Assembly: GCF_000685155.1 (NCBI RefSeq)
Contig: NZ_JMIY01000004.1
Coordinates: 161,488 to 225,487 of the forward strand
Direction of reading: 5' to 3'
From: Candidatus Methanoperedens nitratireducens
Lineage (GTDB): Archaea > Halobacteriota > Methanosarcinia > Methanosarcinales > Methanoperedenaceae
DNA length: 64,000 nt
Shown here: piece by piece, positions 26,853 to 34,710 of the stretch
How positions within the stretch are numbered: position 1 is the stretch's first letter
Layout of the letters: every line of letters starts with the position of its first letter
Translations under genes and position numbers: made by a program
The notes under the pieces: generated by a model
What the model was told of the DNA's origin: nothing
The model's database searches: none
The model's input: only the letters and a program-made list of their open reading frames with translations

Positions 26853-28118
26853 ATGAAACCAATAGCAGACCTGATAATAATCAATGCAAATGAATTATTG
26901 ACATTATCCGGAAACTCATCCAGGCCAAGAACAAATAAACAAATGGATGATCTTGGAATTATCCCGAATGGTTCCCTGGCCATTTCAAAGGATAAAATAA
27001 TTGCCTGTGGGAATTCAGATGATGTTATAAAAGAAGTGTCAAAAACCCCTCACACCGTGGAAATTGATGCCTCCGATAAAGTTGTAATGCCTGGTTTTAT
27101 TGACTGCCACACACACTTGGTATTTGCAGGCTCAAGAGAAAATGAATTTGAACAAAGAATTAAAGGTGCAAGCTATCTGGACATTTTAAAGTCAGGAGGT
27201 GGGATATTTAACACCGTTCGAGCTACAAGGGCTGCAGGCAAAGAGGAACTAATCAAAAAATCACTGAAGCATCTGGACACGATGTTAAAGTTCGGAACAA
27301 CTACCATCGAGGCAAAAAGCGGGTATGGATTGACAATAGAGGATGAATCAAAGCAACTGCAGGTTATGAAAGAATTAAATAAAATACATCCTATCGATAT
27401 AATACCTACTTTTTTGGTGCACGTTACACCGCCTGAATTTAATAGTAGAGAAGATTACATTGATTTTGTCATCAATGACATGCTTCCGAAAATGCGGGGT
27501 ATGGCGGAATTTTGTGACATTTTCTGCGAACATAATGTGTTTAATCTTGATCAGTCGCGGCAAGTTCTAGCTGCCGCAGAGAAACAGGGTTTTAAATTAA
27601 AAATTCATGCCGACCAATTAACTGATACTGGCGGTGCACAACTTGCGGCAAAGCTGCACGCAACCTCAGCAGGCCATTTGGATCATATATCGATAGAAGG
27701 TATCGATGCGATGGCAAACAGCAAAACCATTGCTGTATTGCTTCCTGGCGCATCGTTCTTTCTTGGATCGGATACATACGCACCAGCATCTGAAATGATC
27801 TCAAAGGGCATAGCAGTTGCGCTGAGTACGGATTTTAATCCTGGCTCGTGTCCAACTGAATCTATGCAAATTATTTTAACGCTGGCATGTATAAAAATGA
27901 AAATGTCGCCCGCACAGGCAATCAATGCCGCTACAATAAATGCAGCTCATGCAATAAATAGAGCAGATATCATTGGAAGTCTGGAAGTGGGAAAGAGAGC
28001 AGATATAATAATCTTAGATGTACCAAATTACAAATGTATACCGTATCATTTTGGAGTAAATCTCGTCTACAATGTAGTAAAAAAAGGAAAGATTGTAATT
28101 GGGAAGAGGATAACTTAA
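26853..28118 (+). CDS. hutI: Imidazolonepropionase
   Basis: 421 residues of the amidohydrolase superfamily. The metal-binding DCHTHLVFAGSRENEF, EAKSGYGL, KIHADQ and STDFNPGSCPTESM are characteristic of HutI, which opens the imidazolone ring to N-formimidoyl-glutamate. It completes the four-step route. This gene is more AT-rich than hutU. It follows hutU by 29 bases in the same direction. Confidence 0.94.
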   Translation: MKPIADLIIINANELLTLSGNSSRPRTNKQMDDLGIIPNGSLAISKDKIIACGNSDDVIKEVSKTPHTVEIDASDKVVMPGFIDCHTHLVFAGSRENEFEQRIKGASYLDILKSGGGIFNTVRATRAAGKEELIKKSLKHLDTMLKFGTTTIEAKSGYGLTIEDESKQLQVMKELNKIHPIDIIPTFLVHVTPPEFNSREDYIDFVINDMLPKMRGMAEFCDIFCEHNVFNLDQSRQVLAAAEKQGFKLKIHADQLTDTGGAQLAAKLHATSAGHLDHISIEGIDAMANSKTIAVLLPGASFFLGSDTYAPASEMISKGIAVALSTDFNPGSCPTESMQIILTLACIKMKMSPAQAINAATINAAHAINRADIIGSLEVGKRADIIILDVPNYKCIPYHFGVNLVYNVVKKGKIVIGKRIT

Positions 28119-28153
28119 TTAACAATCAAGGAAATAACATAAAATGGGGAACC

Positions 28154-29353
28154 ATGGATTTTTCCTTCACAGAAGAACAAAAACTTTTCAGAAAGTCTGT
28201 AAGAGAGTTCTGCGAGAAAAAGCTTGCTCCTCGTGCGAGTGAAATCGACGAGAAAGGAGAAATTCCTCATGAAGTTCTGGCTGATATGGCAACTTTTGGG
28301 CTTCTTGGAATAACTATTTCAGAGGAATATGGTGGCTCAGGGGCAGACTTTGTTACAGCGGCAATAGCGGCTGAGGAAATAGCCAGAGCTGATATAAGCA
28401 TGGCTACTGCCGTTTATTATCTGGTAGAAGCCGGCTGGGGTTTCCTGATGGATAGATATGGGAACAAGAGAGCTAAAGAGGAAATTCTTCCTGATGTAAC
28501 GAAAGGAAAAAAATTTCTGGGCATAGCTTCGACCGAGGCTGGCGGAGGCTCGGATATTGCGTCTATATCTACTACAATGGAAAAAAATGACGGAAAACTG
28601 GTAGTAAATGGCGCAAAGACTTTCATAAGCGGGGTCAGGGAAGCTGCTAAATACGGAGGAGGTTATGTAACAATTGTAAAAACAAGCCCGGAACTCAAGC
28701 ATAAAGGTCTATCTCTCTGCTACCTTCCGGTAAAAGATATAGCAGGAATAACTACCAGTATTTTTAAACAGATGGGGAGAGAAGGAATATCTACCGGTAC
28801 CATAAACATAAACAATGTAGGAATACCTTCACATTATCTAATAGGGGAATGGGATAATGGATTTTATTATGCCATGGAAGGTTTTAACTGCGCCAGAACA
28901 TTGGTAGCTGCAGCATGTATAGGTGCCGCCGAGAAGGCGTTAGAATCCGGAATTGAGTATATAAAGGAAAGACATGCTTTCGGCACTTCTCTTGCCAGGT
29001 TTGAAGGAATACAGTTTCAACTGGCAGAGGATTATATAAAACTTGAATCTGCAAGATTGCTTGTCTATAAAGCAGCCTGGATGCTTGATCAAATGTACAC
29101 TGAAAACAGGTTCAATCATAAAGAAATAAATAAAGCCGTAGCTTGCGCTAAACTTATTGCGCCGACAGTAGCTTTTGATATCATTAAGGATGTATTGACA
29201 TGGCATGGAGCATACGGCTATACCAAAGAAGCAGGGCTGGAGCGAGGTTTAAGGGGCGTAGCTTCTTATATAATTGGGGCAGAAGGAGCCCAGAATATCA
29301 TGAAGATTATAATTGGCAGAGAAATTTTGGGGAAAGAGTTTGCCCCTTACTGA
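28154..29353 (+). CDS. Acyl-CoA dehydrogenase (short-chain type)
   Basis: 399 residues from the ATG at 28154, where FSFTEEQKLFRKSVREFCEK begins the family fold; the open frame runs back into hutI but that part is not homologous. FAD- and substrate-binding blocks GIASTEAGGGSDIASI and MGREGISTGTI are intact, and Glu of IGAEGAQNIMK is in the catalytic-base position. It needs ETF and an ETF oxidoreductase; only a fragment of the latter lies next to it. It is tail to tail with the fixC fragment. Confidence 0.88.
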   Translation: MDFSFTEEQKLFRKSVREFCEKKLAPRASEIDEKGEIPHEVLADMATFGLLGITISEEYGGSGADFVTAAIAAEEIARADISMATAVYYLVEAGWGFLMDRYGNKRAKEEILPDVTKGKKFLGIASTEAGGGSDIASISTTMEKNDGKLVVNGAKTFISGVREAAKYGGGYVTIVKTSPELKHKGLSLCYLPVKDIAGITTSIFKQMGREGISTGTININNVGIPSHYLIGEWDNGFYYAMEGFNCARTLVAAACIGAAEKALESGIEYIKERHAFGTSLARFEGIQFQLAEDYIKLESARLLVYKAAWMLDQMYTENRFNHKEINKAVACAKLIAPTVAFDIIKDVLTWHGAYGYTKEAGLERGLRGVASYIIGAEGAQNIMKIIIGREILGKEFAPY

Positions 29354-29645
29354 ATCCTTCAGATCCGAATAATAAACCAATAATGGAGAGAAGTGATTGT
29401 GGATATTGTTGTGGATTGCGTCTCCTCACTTCTCGATCAGTACAAACCAGAGCTTCTTTCCAAAAGCCTGGGATGAGCCTATTTAAAGCATGTGCATACA
29501 TCCTGCCGCCCATCACATTTTTTGCTCCCGGATACTTGCCTCTCTCTAATATCAATACATTGAATCCCATCTTTGCAAGTGAATAGGCTGCTGCACAGCC
29601 TCCCGGACCTGCGCCAACGATTATGACGTCAAATTTTTCGGCCAT
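29307..29645 (-). pseudogene. Truncated FixC-like ETF:quinone oxidoreductase
   Basis: The first 70 residues match FixC-type flavoproteins well: the FAD-binding VIIVGAGPGGCAAAYSLAK, then LERGKYPGAKNVMGG and IPGFWKEA. After that the reading frame loses similarity and stops about 40 codons later, where the complete protein would be over 400 residues. It therefore is a 5' remnant created by deletion. It starts nine bases after the enoyl-CoA hydratase stop, showing the original operon order. Confidence 0.75.
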
Positions 29646-29653
29646 TTTAAAAA

Positions 29654-30430
29654 TCAATCGCCTTTAAACCTGGGCTTTCTCTTCTCCAGAAATGCATTTA
29701 TACCTTCCATATGATCATTCGAAGCAAAGCACTCTGAAAACGAAACAATCTCCATCTCAAGCCCTTTCTTAATCTCCTGATTTTTATTTATCAAACCTTT
29801 AGCTATTCTAACGGCTATCGGGCTTTTTTCAGCAAGAACCTGTGCCATCTCCTCTGCTTTCTCTATCAGCTCTTCATCTCCTACCACCTTATTTATAAGC
29901 CCGATATATTCTGCCTCTTTCGCATCTATAATTCTGCCAGTCAGTATCATTTCCTTTGCTCTCCCTATGCCAACCAGCCTGGTAAGCCGCTGCGTACCTC
30001 CAAAACCCGGAATAAGACCGAGGTTCACCTCAGGCTGACCGAATTTTGCATTCTTACATGCTATTCTTATATCACAGGCAAGAGCCAACTCGCATCCTGC
30101 GCCCAGGGCATATCCGTTAACTGCCGCAATCACAGGTTTTTCCATATTCTCCACCTGACTGAATATCTTATGACCCAGTCTGGAAAAAACCTCGGCTTCC
30201 GCTGGATGTTTCTCTTTCAGCTCTTTAATGTTAGCCCCAGTACAGAAATTTTTATTCCCGGTTATAATTACAGCCCTTACCTGTTCGTCCTTCTCAAGTT
30301 GTGTCATAGAATCGTCGAGTTCTTGAAGCATTCCTGTATTCAGGGCATTCATAGTTTCAGGCATGTTTAAAATGATAACCCCAATTTCTTCTTTTTTCTC
30401 TATCTTAATAGATTTATTTTCTGTATTCAT
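29654..30430 (-). CDS. Enoyl-CoA hydratase (crotonase family)
   Basis: 258 residues. NFCTGANIKEL and GYALGAGCELALACDIRIA form the oxyanion hole and CoA pocket; Glu of QPEVNLGLIPGFGGTQRL is a catalytic residue. Both catalytic Glu positions of hydratases look present. It probably hydrates crotonyl-CoA or another short enoyl-CoA, between the acyl-CoA dehydrogenase and the now deleted 3-hydroxyacyl-CoA dehydrogenase. Confidence 0.88.
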   Translation of the reverse strand: MNTENKSIKIEKKEEIGVIILNMPETMNALNTGMLQELDDSMTQLEKDEQVRAVIITGNKNFCTGANIKELKEKHPAEAEVFSRLGHKIFSQVENMEKPVIAAVNGYALGAGCELALACDIRIACKNAKFGQPEVNLGLIPGFGGTQRLTRLVGIGRAKEMILTGRIIDAKEAEYIGLINKVVGDEELIEKAEEMAQVLAEKSPIAVRIAKGLINKNQEIKKGLEMEIVSFSECFASNDHMEGINAFLEKRKPRFKGD

Positions 30431-30600
30431 AGAATCCTTCTCCGCTTTTTCTCCCGAACTTCCCTCCTGCTACCATTTTTCGCAGAAGCGGACAGTATCT
30501 CTTTCTCAGCGAAATCTCCAATCGATTCCAGGATTAAATTATAGTCCCCTGCAGGAAAAAGCATCTCAATTACGTTTTTTTGCTCCTGTATGTAAAACAT
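30414..30600 (-). pseudogene. Deletion scar: acyl-CoA dehydrogenase 5' end joined to 3-hydroxyacyl-CoA dehydrogenase 3' end
   Basis: Between thiolase and enoyl-CoA hydratase, an ATG frame at 30600 begins like an acyl-CoA dehydrogenase (EQKNVIEML, then ILESIGDFAEKEIL). About 35 codons in, another frame takes over that reads LRKMVAGGKFGRKSGEGFYEY and stops at 30414, which is the usual C terminus of 3-hydroxybutyryl-CoA dehydrogenase. Two unrelated gene ends thus meet inside 190 bases. The simplest reading is one deletion that removed most of both genes. Confidence 0.65.
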
Positions 30601-30603
30601 GGT

Positions 30604-31770
30604 CTATCTCTCCACGATTATTGCCACAGCATTCCCCCCACCCAGGCAGAGAGTTGCCAGTCCTCTTTTAAGTCCCCGTTCCTTCAAAGCATAAAGCAGC
30701 GTTACAAGTATTCTTGCGCCGCTGCACCCTATCGGGTGACCCAGTGCAATAGCTCCACCATTTACATTCAACTTCTCCGCGTCAATACCTAGTTCTCTGG
30801 CTATTGCAATTGAAGCAGAGGCATAGGCTTCGTTATGCTCAACTAAATCCATATCATCTATAGTAAAGCTTGTCTTTTTTAGCAGTTTCTTGACAGTTGG
30901 AATAGGGGCTTCCATAACATCCTCTGGCTTTGTTCCTCCAGTTGCGTAATCAGTTACTCTGACAAGTGGTTTTACTCCCAATTCCTCTGCTTTTCTTGCT
31001 GAAGTTACTACAAGTGCGGAAGCACCATCACTGAGCTGGGAACTGTTGCCTGCAGTTAGAATTCCGTCTTCTTTGAAAACAGGCGGAAGTTTTGTCAGTT
31101 TCTCTAAAGAAGTATCTTTTCTTACGCCTTCGTCTATCTCGATCTCAACGCCCTGAACTTCAACAGGTATTATTTCGTCTTTGAATTTTCCGCCCTTTAT
31201 CGCCTGCAAGGCTTTTTGATGGCTCCTTAGAGCGAACTCATCTGCATCATCTCTGGTTATGCCGTATTTTTCAGCTATTCTTTCTCCTGTAATACCCATG
31301 TGGTAGTTATTATATACATCCCATAAACCATCGAAAACAAGCGCATCTGTAATTGAAGTATCTCCAATCTTCACACCCCACCGAAGATTTCTCTGCAAAT
31401 GGGGAGCAGCGCTCATATTTTCCATTCCACCCGCAACTATTATTTCGTAGTCGCCTGCTTTTATCGCCTGAGCAGCAAGCATGACCGCTTTAAGTCCTGA
31501 GCCGCATACTTTATTTACAGTGAACGAACCTATTTCAGGTGGAACTCCAGCATAGATCGCAGCCTGTCTGGCAGGATTCTGACCTAAGCCAGCGGAAATT
31601 ACATTGCCCATAATAACTTCCTCCACGTCTTGCATCTGGATACCCGCCCTTTTTACAGCCTCTTTTATCACAGTGGCTCCCAGCTTCACAGCAGAGACAT
31701 CCTTAAATGCACGACCAAACTTACCAACAGCAGTCCTTACACCGCTAATCAGAACAGCTTCTTCAGGCAT
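30604..31770 (-). CDS. Acetyl-CoA C-acetyltransferase (thiolase)
   Basis: 388 residues with the nucleophile Cys89 in NKVCGSGLKA, the NEAYASASIA block (NEAFA in most), His of GGAIALGHPIG and the second Cys in CSGAR. It condenses two acetyl-CoA to acetoacetyl-CoA or cleaves it in beta-oxidation. It is the first gene of the minus-strand cluster. Given the PhaE-like gene elsewhere in the window, a role in making 3-hydroxybutyryl units is also possible. Confidence 0.93.
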   Translation of the reverse strand: MPEEAVLISGVRTAVGKFGRAFKDVSAVKLGATVIKEAVKRAGIQMQDVEEVIMGNVISAGLGQNPARQAAIYAGVPPEIGSFTVNKVCGSGLKAVMLAAQAIKAGDYEIIVAGGMENMSAAPHLQRNLRWGVKIGDTSITDALVFDGLWDVYNNYHMGITGERIAEKYGITRDDADEFALRSHQKALQAIKGGKFKDEIIPVEVQGVEIEIDEGVRKDTSLEKLTKLPPVFKEDGILTAGNSSQLSDGASALVVTSARKAEELGVKPLVRVTDYATGGTKPEDVMEAPIPTVKKLLKKTSFTIDDMDLVEHNEAYASASIAIARELGIDAEKLNVNGGAIALGHPIGCSGARILVTLLYALKERGLKRGLATLCLGGGNAVAIIVER

Positions 31771-32127
31771 GAATTATCATTGTTATTCATTATACATAAA
31801 TTTTAGCCAACAATATTGCTCTGAATCCAAGCTTTTTCATCGCTTTAAATGCGCCATAAACAAGATCCTGGATGAGTCGTTGGAGGTCTCGGCAAAAAGA
31901 TATGATACTAGAAAAATCCAGATGCCAGCGAAGTAATAATACCTCTTATGTTTTCAATTCTGTCAGCCAGACTTCGCCAGTGCCTATAAAAATCAATATA
32001 CATAGATAGACTTATGATAGTTATATATGTTTTAAAGATACATAAAGCGCTATTGCAAATGCAATAGCTATTATAACATAGAAAAACAAATAAAAAGTAG
32101 TATAAAATTGGAGTTTAGTATAATCTA
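31771..32127. promoter_or_regulatory. Intergenic promoter region between thiolase and infB
   Basis: No gene seen. Near thiolase the minus strand has TTTATGTATAATG (about 31782-31794), suiting a TATA element. Toward infB, GCTATTGCA-AA-TGCAATAGC (32049-32068) is a perfect 9+2+9 inverted repeat. TATAAAA at 32101-32107 lies only 27 bases from the infB ATG, which predicts a leaderless or nearly leaderless transcript. Confidence 0.5.
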
Positions 32128-33897
32128 ATGAATATGGCACAGAATCTGCGCACCCCCATAGTATGCGTTATGGGACATGTCGATCATGGTAAAACATCGC
32201 TTCTTGATAAGATAAGAGGCACTACAATAGCGGAGCGGGAGGCTGGCCTGATAACGCAGCATATCGGTGCAACTGAAGTACCGCTTGATGTAATAAAACG
32301 TGTATGCGGACCTATCTTTAGGGGAGAGACAAATGTACCCGGGCTGCTCTTTATCGATACACCGGGACACAGGGCGTTTACCACACTCAGGGCAAGGGGA
32401 GGAGCACTGGCAGATCTTGCAGTACTTGTTGTTGATATAAACGAGGGATTCCAGCCCCAGACCACTGAGGCAGTGGAAATACTGAAGAGATTTAAAACGC
32501 CGTTTGTGGTTGCTGCAAATAAGATCGATAGGATCTCAGGCTGGAACCCACAACCCGGAAAGCCGTTCATATTATCATACCCAGAACAGGCAGAGCATGT
32601 TAAAACTGCGCTGGATGAAAAATTATACGTGGTTATAGGCAAGCTCTATGAAATGGGATTCAGCTCTGATCGGTACGACAGGGTGCGCGATTTCCAGCGA
32701 AATATAGGCGTGATACCGCTCAGTGCAAAGACTGGCGAGGGCATACCTGATCTCCTCATGGTGTTGATGGGGCTTGCCAAGAGGTTCCTTGAAAAAGATC
32801 TTGAGTACAGGGCTGTTGGACCAGGTACAGGGACTGTTCTTGAGGTAAAAGAGGAGGTGGGTCTTGGCACAACCCTGGATGTTATATTATACGACGGTGA
32901 ATTAGATGTTGGAGATACTATAGTTGTGGGAAGTCTGGGAGGCCCTATAGTTACTAAGGTACGGGCTCTTTTGAAACCCAGGCCGCTTTCTGAGATGCGC
33001 GCTGAGGAGAAATTCAAGCGTGTAAAGAAAGTGGTTGCCGCATCGGGCGTTAAAATTTCGGCACCAAATCTTGAAGATGCACTTGCAGGCTCACAGATAA
33101 GGGTAGCAGTGGGCAATGTCGATGAACTGGCAAATCAGATAAAATCCGAGATAGATGCTGTAAGGATCGAGACCCAGACAAGCGGGATATTGATTAAAGC
33201 AGATACCATCGGCTCACTTGAAGCTATTGTGAACGAATTGAAGAAAGAGAATATACAGATACACAGGGCAGATATAGGCGATATATCAAAACGCGATGTC
33301 ACAGAGGTAAAGACCATAAAAGACCCGCTTCTATCAGTGATCGTCGGGTTCAATGTGGATATCCTCCCGGATGCCAGAGATGAGCTGGCTGGTTCAGATA
33401 TCAAGGTGTTCATAGATGATGTTATCTACAAGCTTATCGAGGATTATAATAAGTGGGTAACAGAACAAAAACAGCTCATTGAGAAGAAGCGCTATGAGAC
33501 CATCATAAAGCCAGGCAGGTTTATGATACTGCCTAACTGTACGTTCAGGCAGAGCAAGCCTGCTGTCGTGGGTGTGCGCGTAATGGGCGGGGTGATAAGA
33601 ACTAACCTTGGAGTTATGAAAGAGGATGGTACGGCTGTAGGAAGGATAAAGGGCATCCAGGAGCACAATGAGAATATCAGCGAGGCTGCAAAAGGCAAGG
33701 AAGTGGCTGTTGCTATAGACGGGCCGATTGTGGGGCGCCATATAAAGGAAGGGGATATACTCTATATTGATGTGCCTGAGAAACATGCGAAGATCGCTGA
33801 GCAGGAACTCTTTGAATCGATGTCGGTTGAGGATAAAGAGGCGCTCATGGCATTCATGGAGATAAAGAGGAGAGAGAATCCGTTCTGGGGGAAGTAA
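32128..33897 (+). CDS. infB: Translation initiation factor IF5B (archaeal IF2)
   Basis: 589 residues, the usual archaeal length without the long bacterial N-terminal part. GTPase motifs: GHVDHGKTS, the switch 2 DTPGH, and NKIDR. The beta-barrel and C-terminal domains (GILIKADTIGSLEAIV, VVGVRVMGGV) follow. It joins ribosomal subunits at initiation. ATG codons exist at 32128 and 32134. It normally follows ndk; here the hut and acyl-CoA genes lie between. Confidence 0.95.
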   Translation: MNMAQNLRTPIVCVMGHVDHGKTSLLDKIRGTTIAEREAGLITQHIGATEVPLDVIKRVCGPIFRGETNVPGLLFIDTPGHRAFTTLRARGGALADLAVLVVDINEGFQPQTTEAVEILKRFKTPFVVAANKIDRISGWNPQPGKPFILSYPEQAEHVKTALDEKLYVVIGKLYEMGFSSDRYDRVRDFQRNIGVIPLSAKTGEGIPDLLMVLMGLAKRFLEKDLEYRAVGPGTGTVLEVKEEVGLGTTLDVILYDGELDVGDTIVVGSLGGPIVTKVRALLKPRPLSEMRAEEKFKRVKKVVAASGVKISAPNLEDALAGSQIRVAVGNVDELANQIKSEIDAVRIETQTSGILIKADTIGSLEAIVNELKKENIQIHRADIGDISKRDVTEVKTIKDPLLSVIVGFNVDILPDARDELAGSDIKVFIDDVIYKLIEDYNKWVTEQKQLIEKKRYETIIKPGRFMILPNCTFRQSKPAVVGVRVMGGVIRTNLGVMKEDGTAVGRIKGIQEHNENISEAAKGKEVAVAIDGPIVGRHIKEGDILYIDVPEKHAKIAEQELFESMSVEDKEALMAFMEIKRRENPFWGK

Positions 33898-33975
33898 CAA
33901 GAGATATAGAGATAAAGCTTTTTAAGGTTAAAAGTATAGTTAGTTCTTACCAGATAAACATGATTAAACATTAAC

Positions 33976-33993
33976 TATATTGGTACCAATATA
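33976..33993. promoter_or_regulatory. 18-bp perfect palindrome upstream of the zinc-ribbon gene
   Basis: TATATTGGTACCAATATA is fully self-complementary, and its outer half doubles as a possible TATA box. It lies 43 bases before the ATG at 34037. The position fits a repressor or activator site for the two-gene unit that follows. Confidence 0.55.
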
Positions 33994-34036
33994 TTAACGA
34001 TGTATGATCATAATATTACGGAGGTGAAAAATAAAC

Positions 34037-34198
34037 ATGTGCAGTGTTGGTGATGCGTTCAATATTGAGATTACATCACTTGAGGCAAAGTTCTATAAGT
34101 GTGGCGACTGCAGTAACGAGTTCAGAGGCGTTGGAAAAAAAGTGGTGTGCCCCTCATGCCATTCAGGTAATGTAAACCTTATGTTTAAGGAAGAATGA
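34037..34198 (+). CDS. 53-residue zinc-ribbon protein
   Basis: A small protein beginning MCSVGDAFN, with CGDC (about residue 24) and CPSC (about 41) spaced as a rubredoxin-like zinc ribbon. The ribosome binding site GGAGGTGA lies nine bases before the ATG. Its stop overlaps the next start (ATGA), so the two products are made together and may act as a complex. It is below the usual length cut-off for gene finders. Confidence 0.7.
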   Translation: MCSVGDAFNIEITSLEAKFYKCGDCSNEFRGVGKKVVCPSCHSGNVNLMFKEE

Positions 34199-34656
34199 TC
34201 CCTCTAAATAATAATGAGATGCTCCTCCTGCGAGGAGATAAAGGTACCCTTGGTATTATTAAAGCAGGAGAGAACGGGCAATTTTTCCTGGAAACAGAAA
34301 AAGAGGAGATACTGTTAGCGCTTGATCCTGATGACCTGCTTGTAGCATCAGGTTTTGGGACTGATAAAAAGACCATAAATGGCCTCAAATGCGTACTTTA
34401 TATGATTCGTGAGGTAGGTTCGCCTTTTATTGTCCTGCCAAAAAACCATCCTGCATCGAAACGGCTTAAAATTGTGGTTTCTGTAGGAGATAAAACACGG
34501 CTAAGCTGCAGCATAACACCCGGGACGCACCCTGAGCAGGATATATTATGCGGTGCTGATGAATTCGATGGTGTTGAGATTTACGGGGTTAAGGGAGGCG
34601 TAGAGTTCAATAACCTCACAGGAGGTTTGATTGAACGCATCCCTTTTGATATATAA
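34195..34656 (+). CDS. Conserved-looking archaeal protein, unknown function
   Basis: 153 residues, mostly short beta strands, with two cysteines, no membrane helix and no catalytic motif I recognise. It is translationally coupled to the zinc-ribbon protein by a 4-base overlap. The segment beginning FIVLPKNHPASKRLKI and the closing GGVEFNNLTGGLIERIPF look like core structure rather than a random frame. No function can be assigned. Confidence 0.65.
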   Translation: MIPLNNNEMLLLRGDKGTLGIIKAGENGQFFLETEKEEILLALDPDDLLVASGFGTDKKTINGLKCVLYMIREVGSPFIVLPKNHPASKRLKIVVSVGDKTRLSCSITPGTHPEQDILCGADEFDGVEIYGVKGGVEFNNLTGGLIERIPFDI

Positions 34657-34690
34657 CGTTCCAGCAGTTTTATGAGCCCTGGGCTCATAA
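34648..34690 (+). promoter_or_regulatory. Copper ATPase promoter with 21-bp inverted repeat
   Basis: GATATATAACG (34648-34658) is a TATA box at the end of the preceding gene. TTATGAGCCC-T-GGGCTCATAA (34670-34690) is a perfect 10+1+10 inverted repeat centred where the start site is expected, 31 bases before the GTG. This suits a metal-responsive repressor. It could also fold as a hairpin in RNA. Confidence 0.6.
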
Positions 34691-34710
34691 GTTTATGATA
34701 GGGGTTAGAC

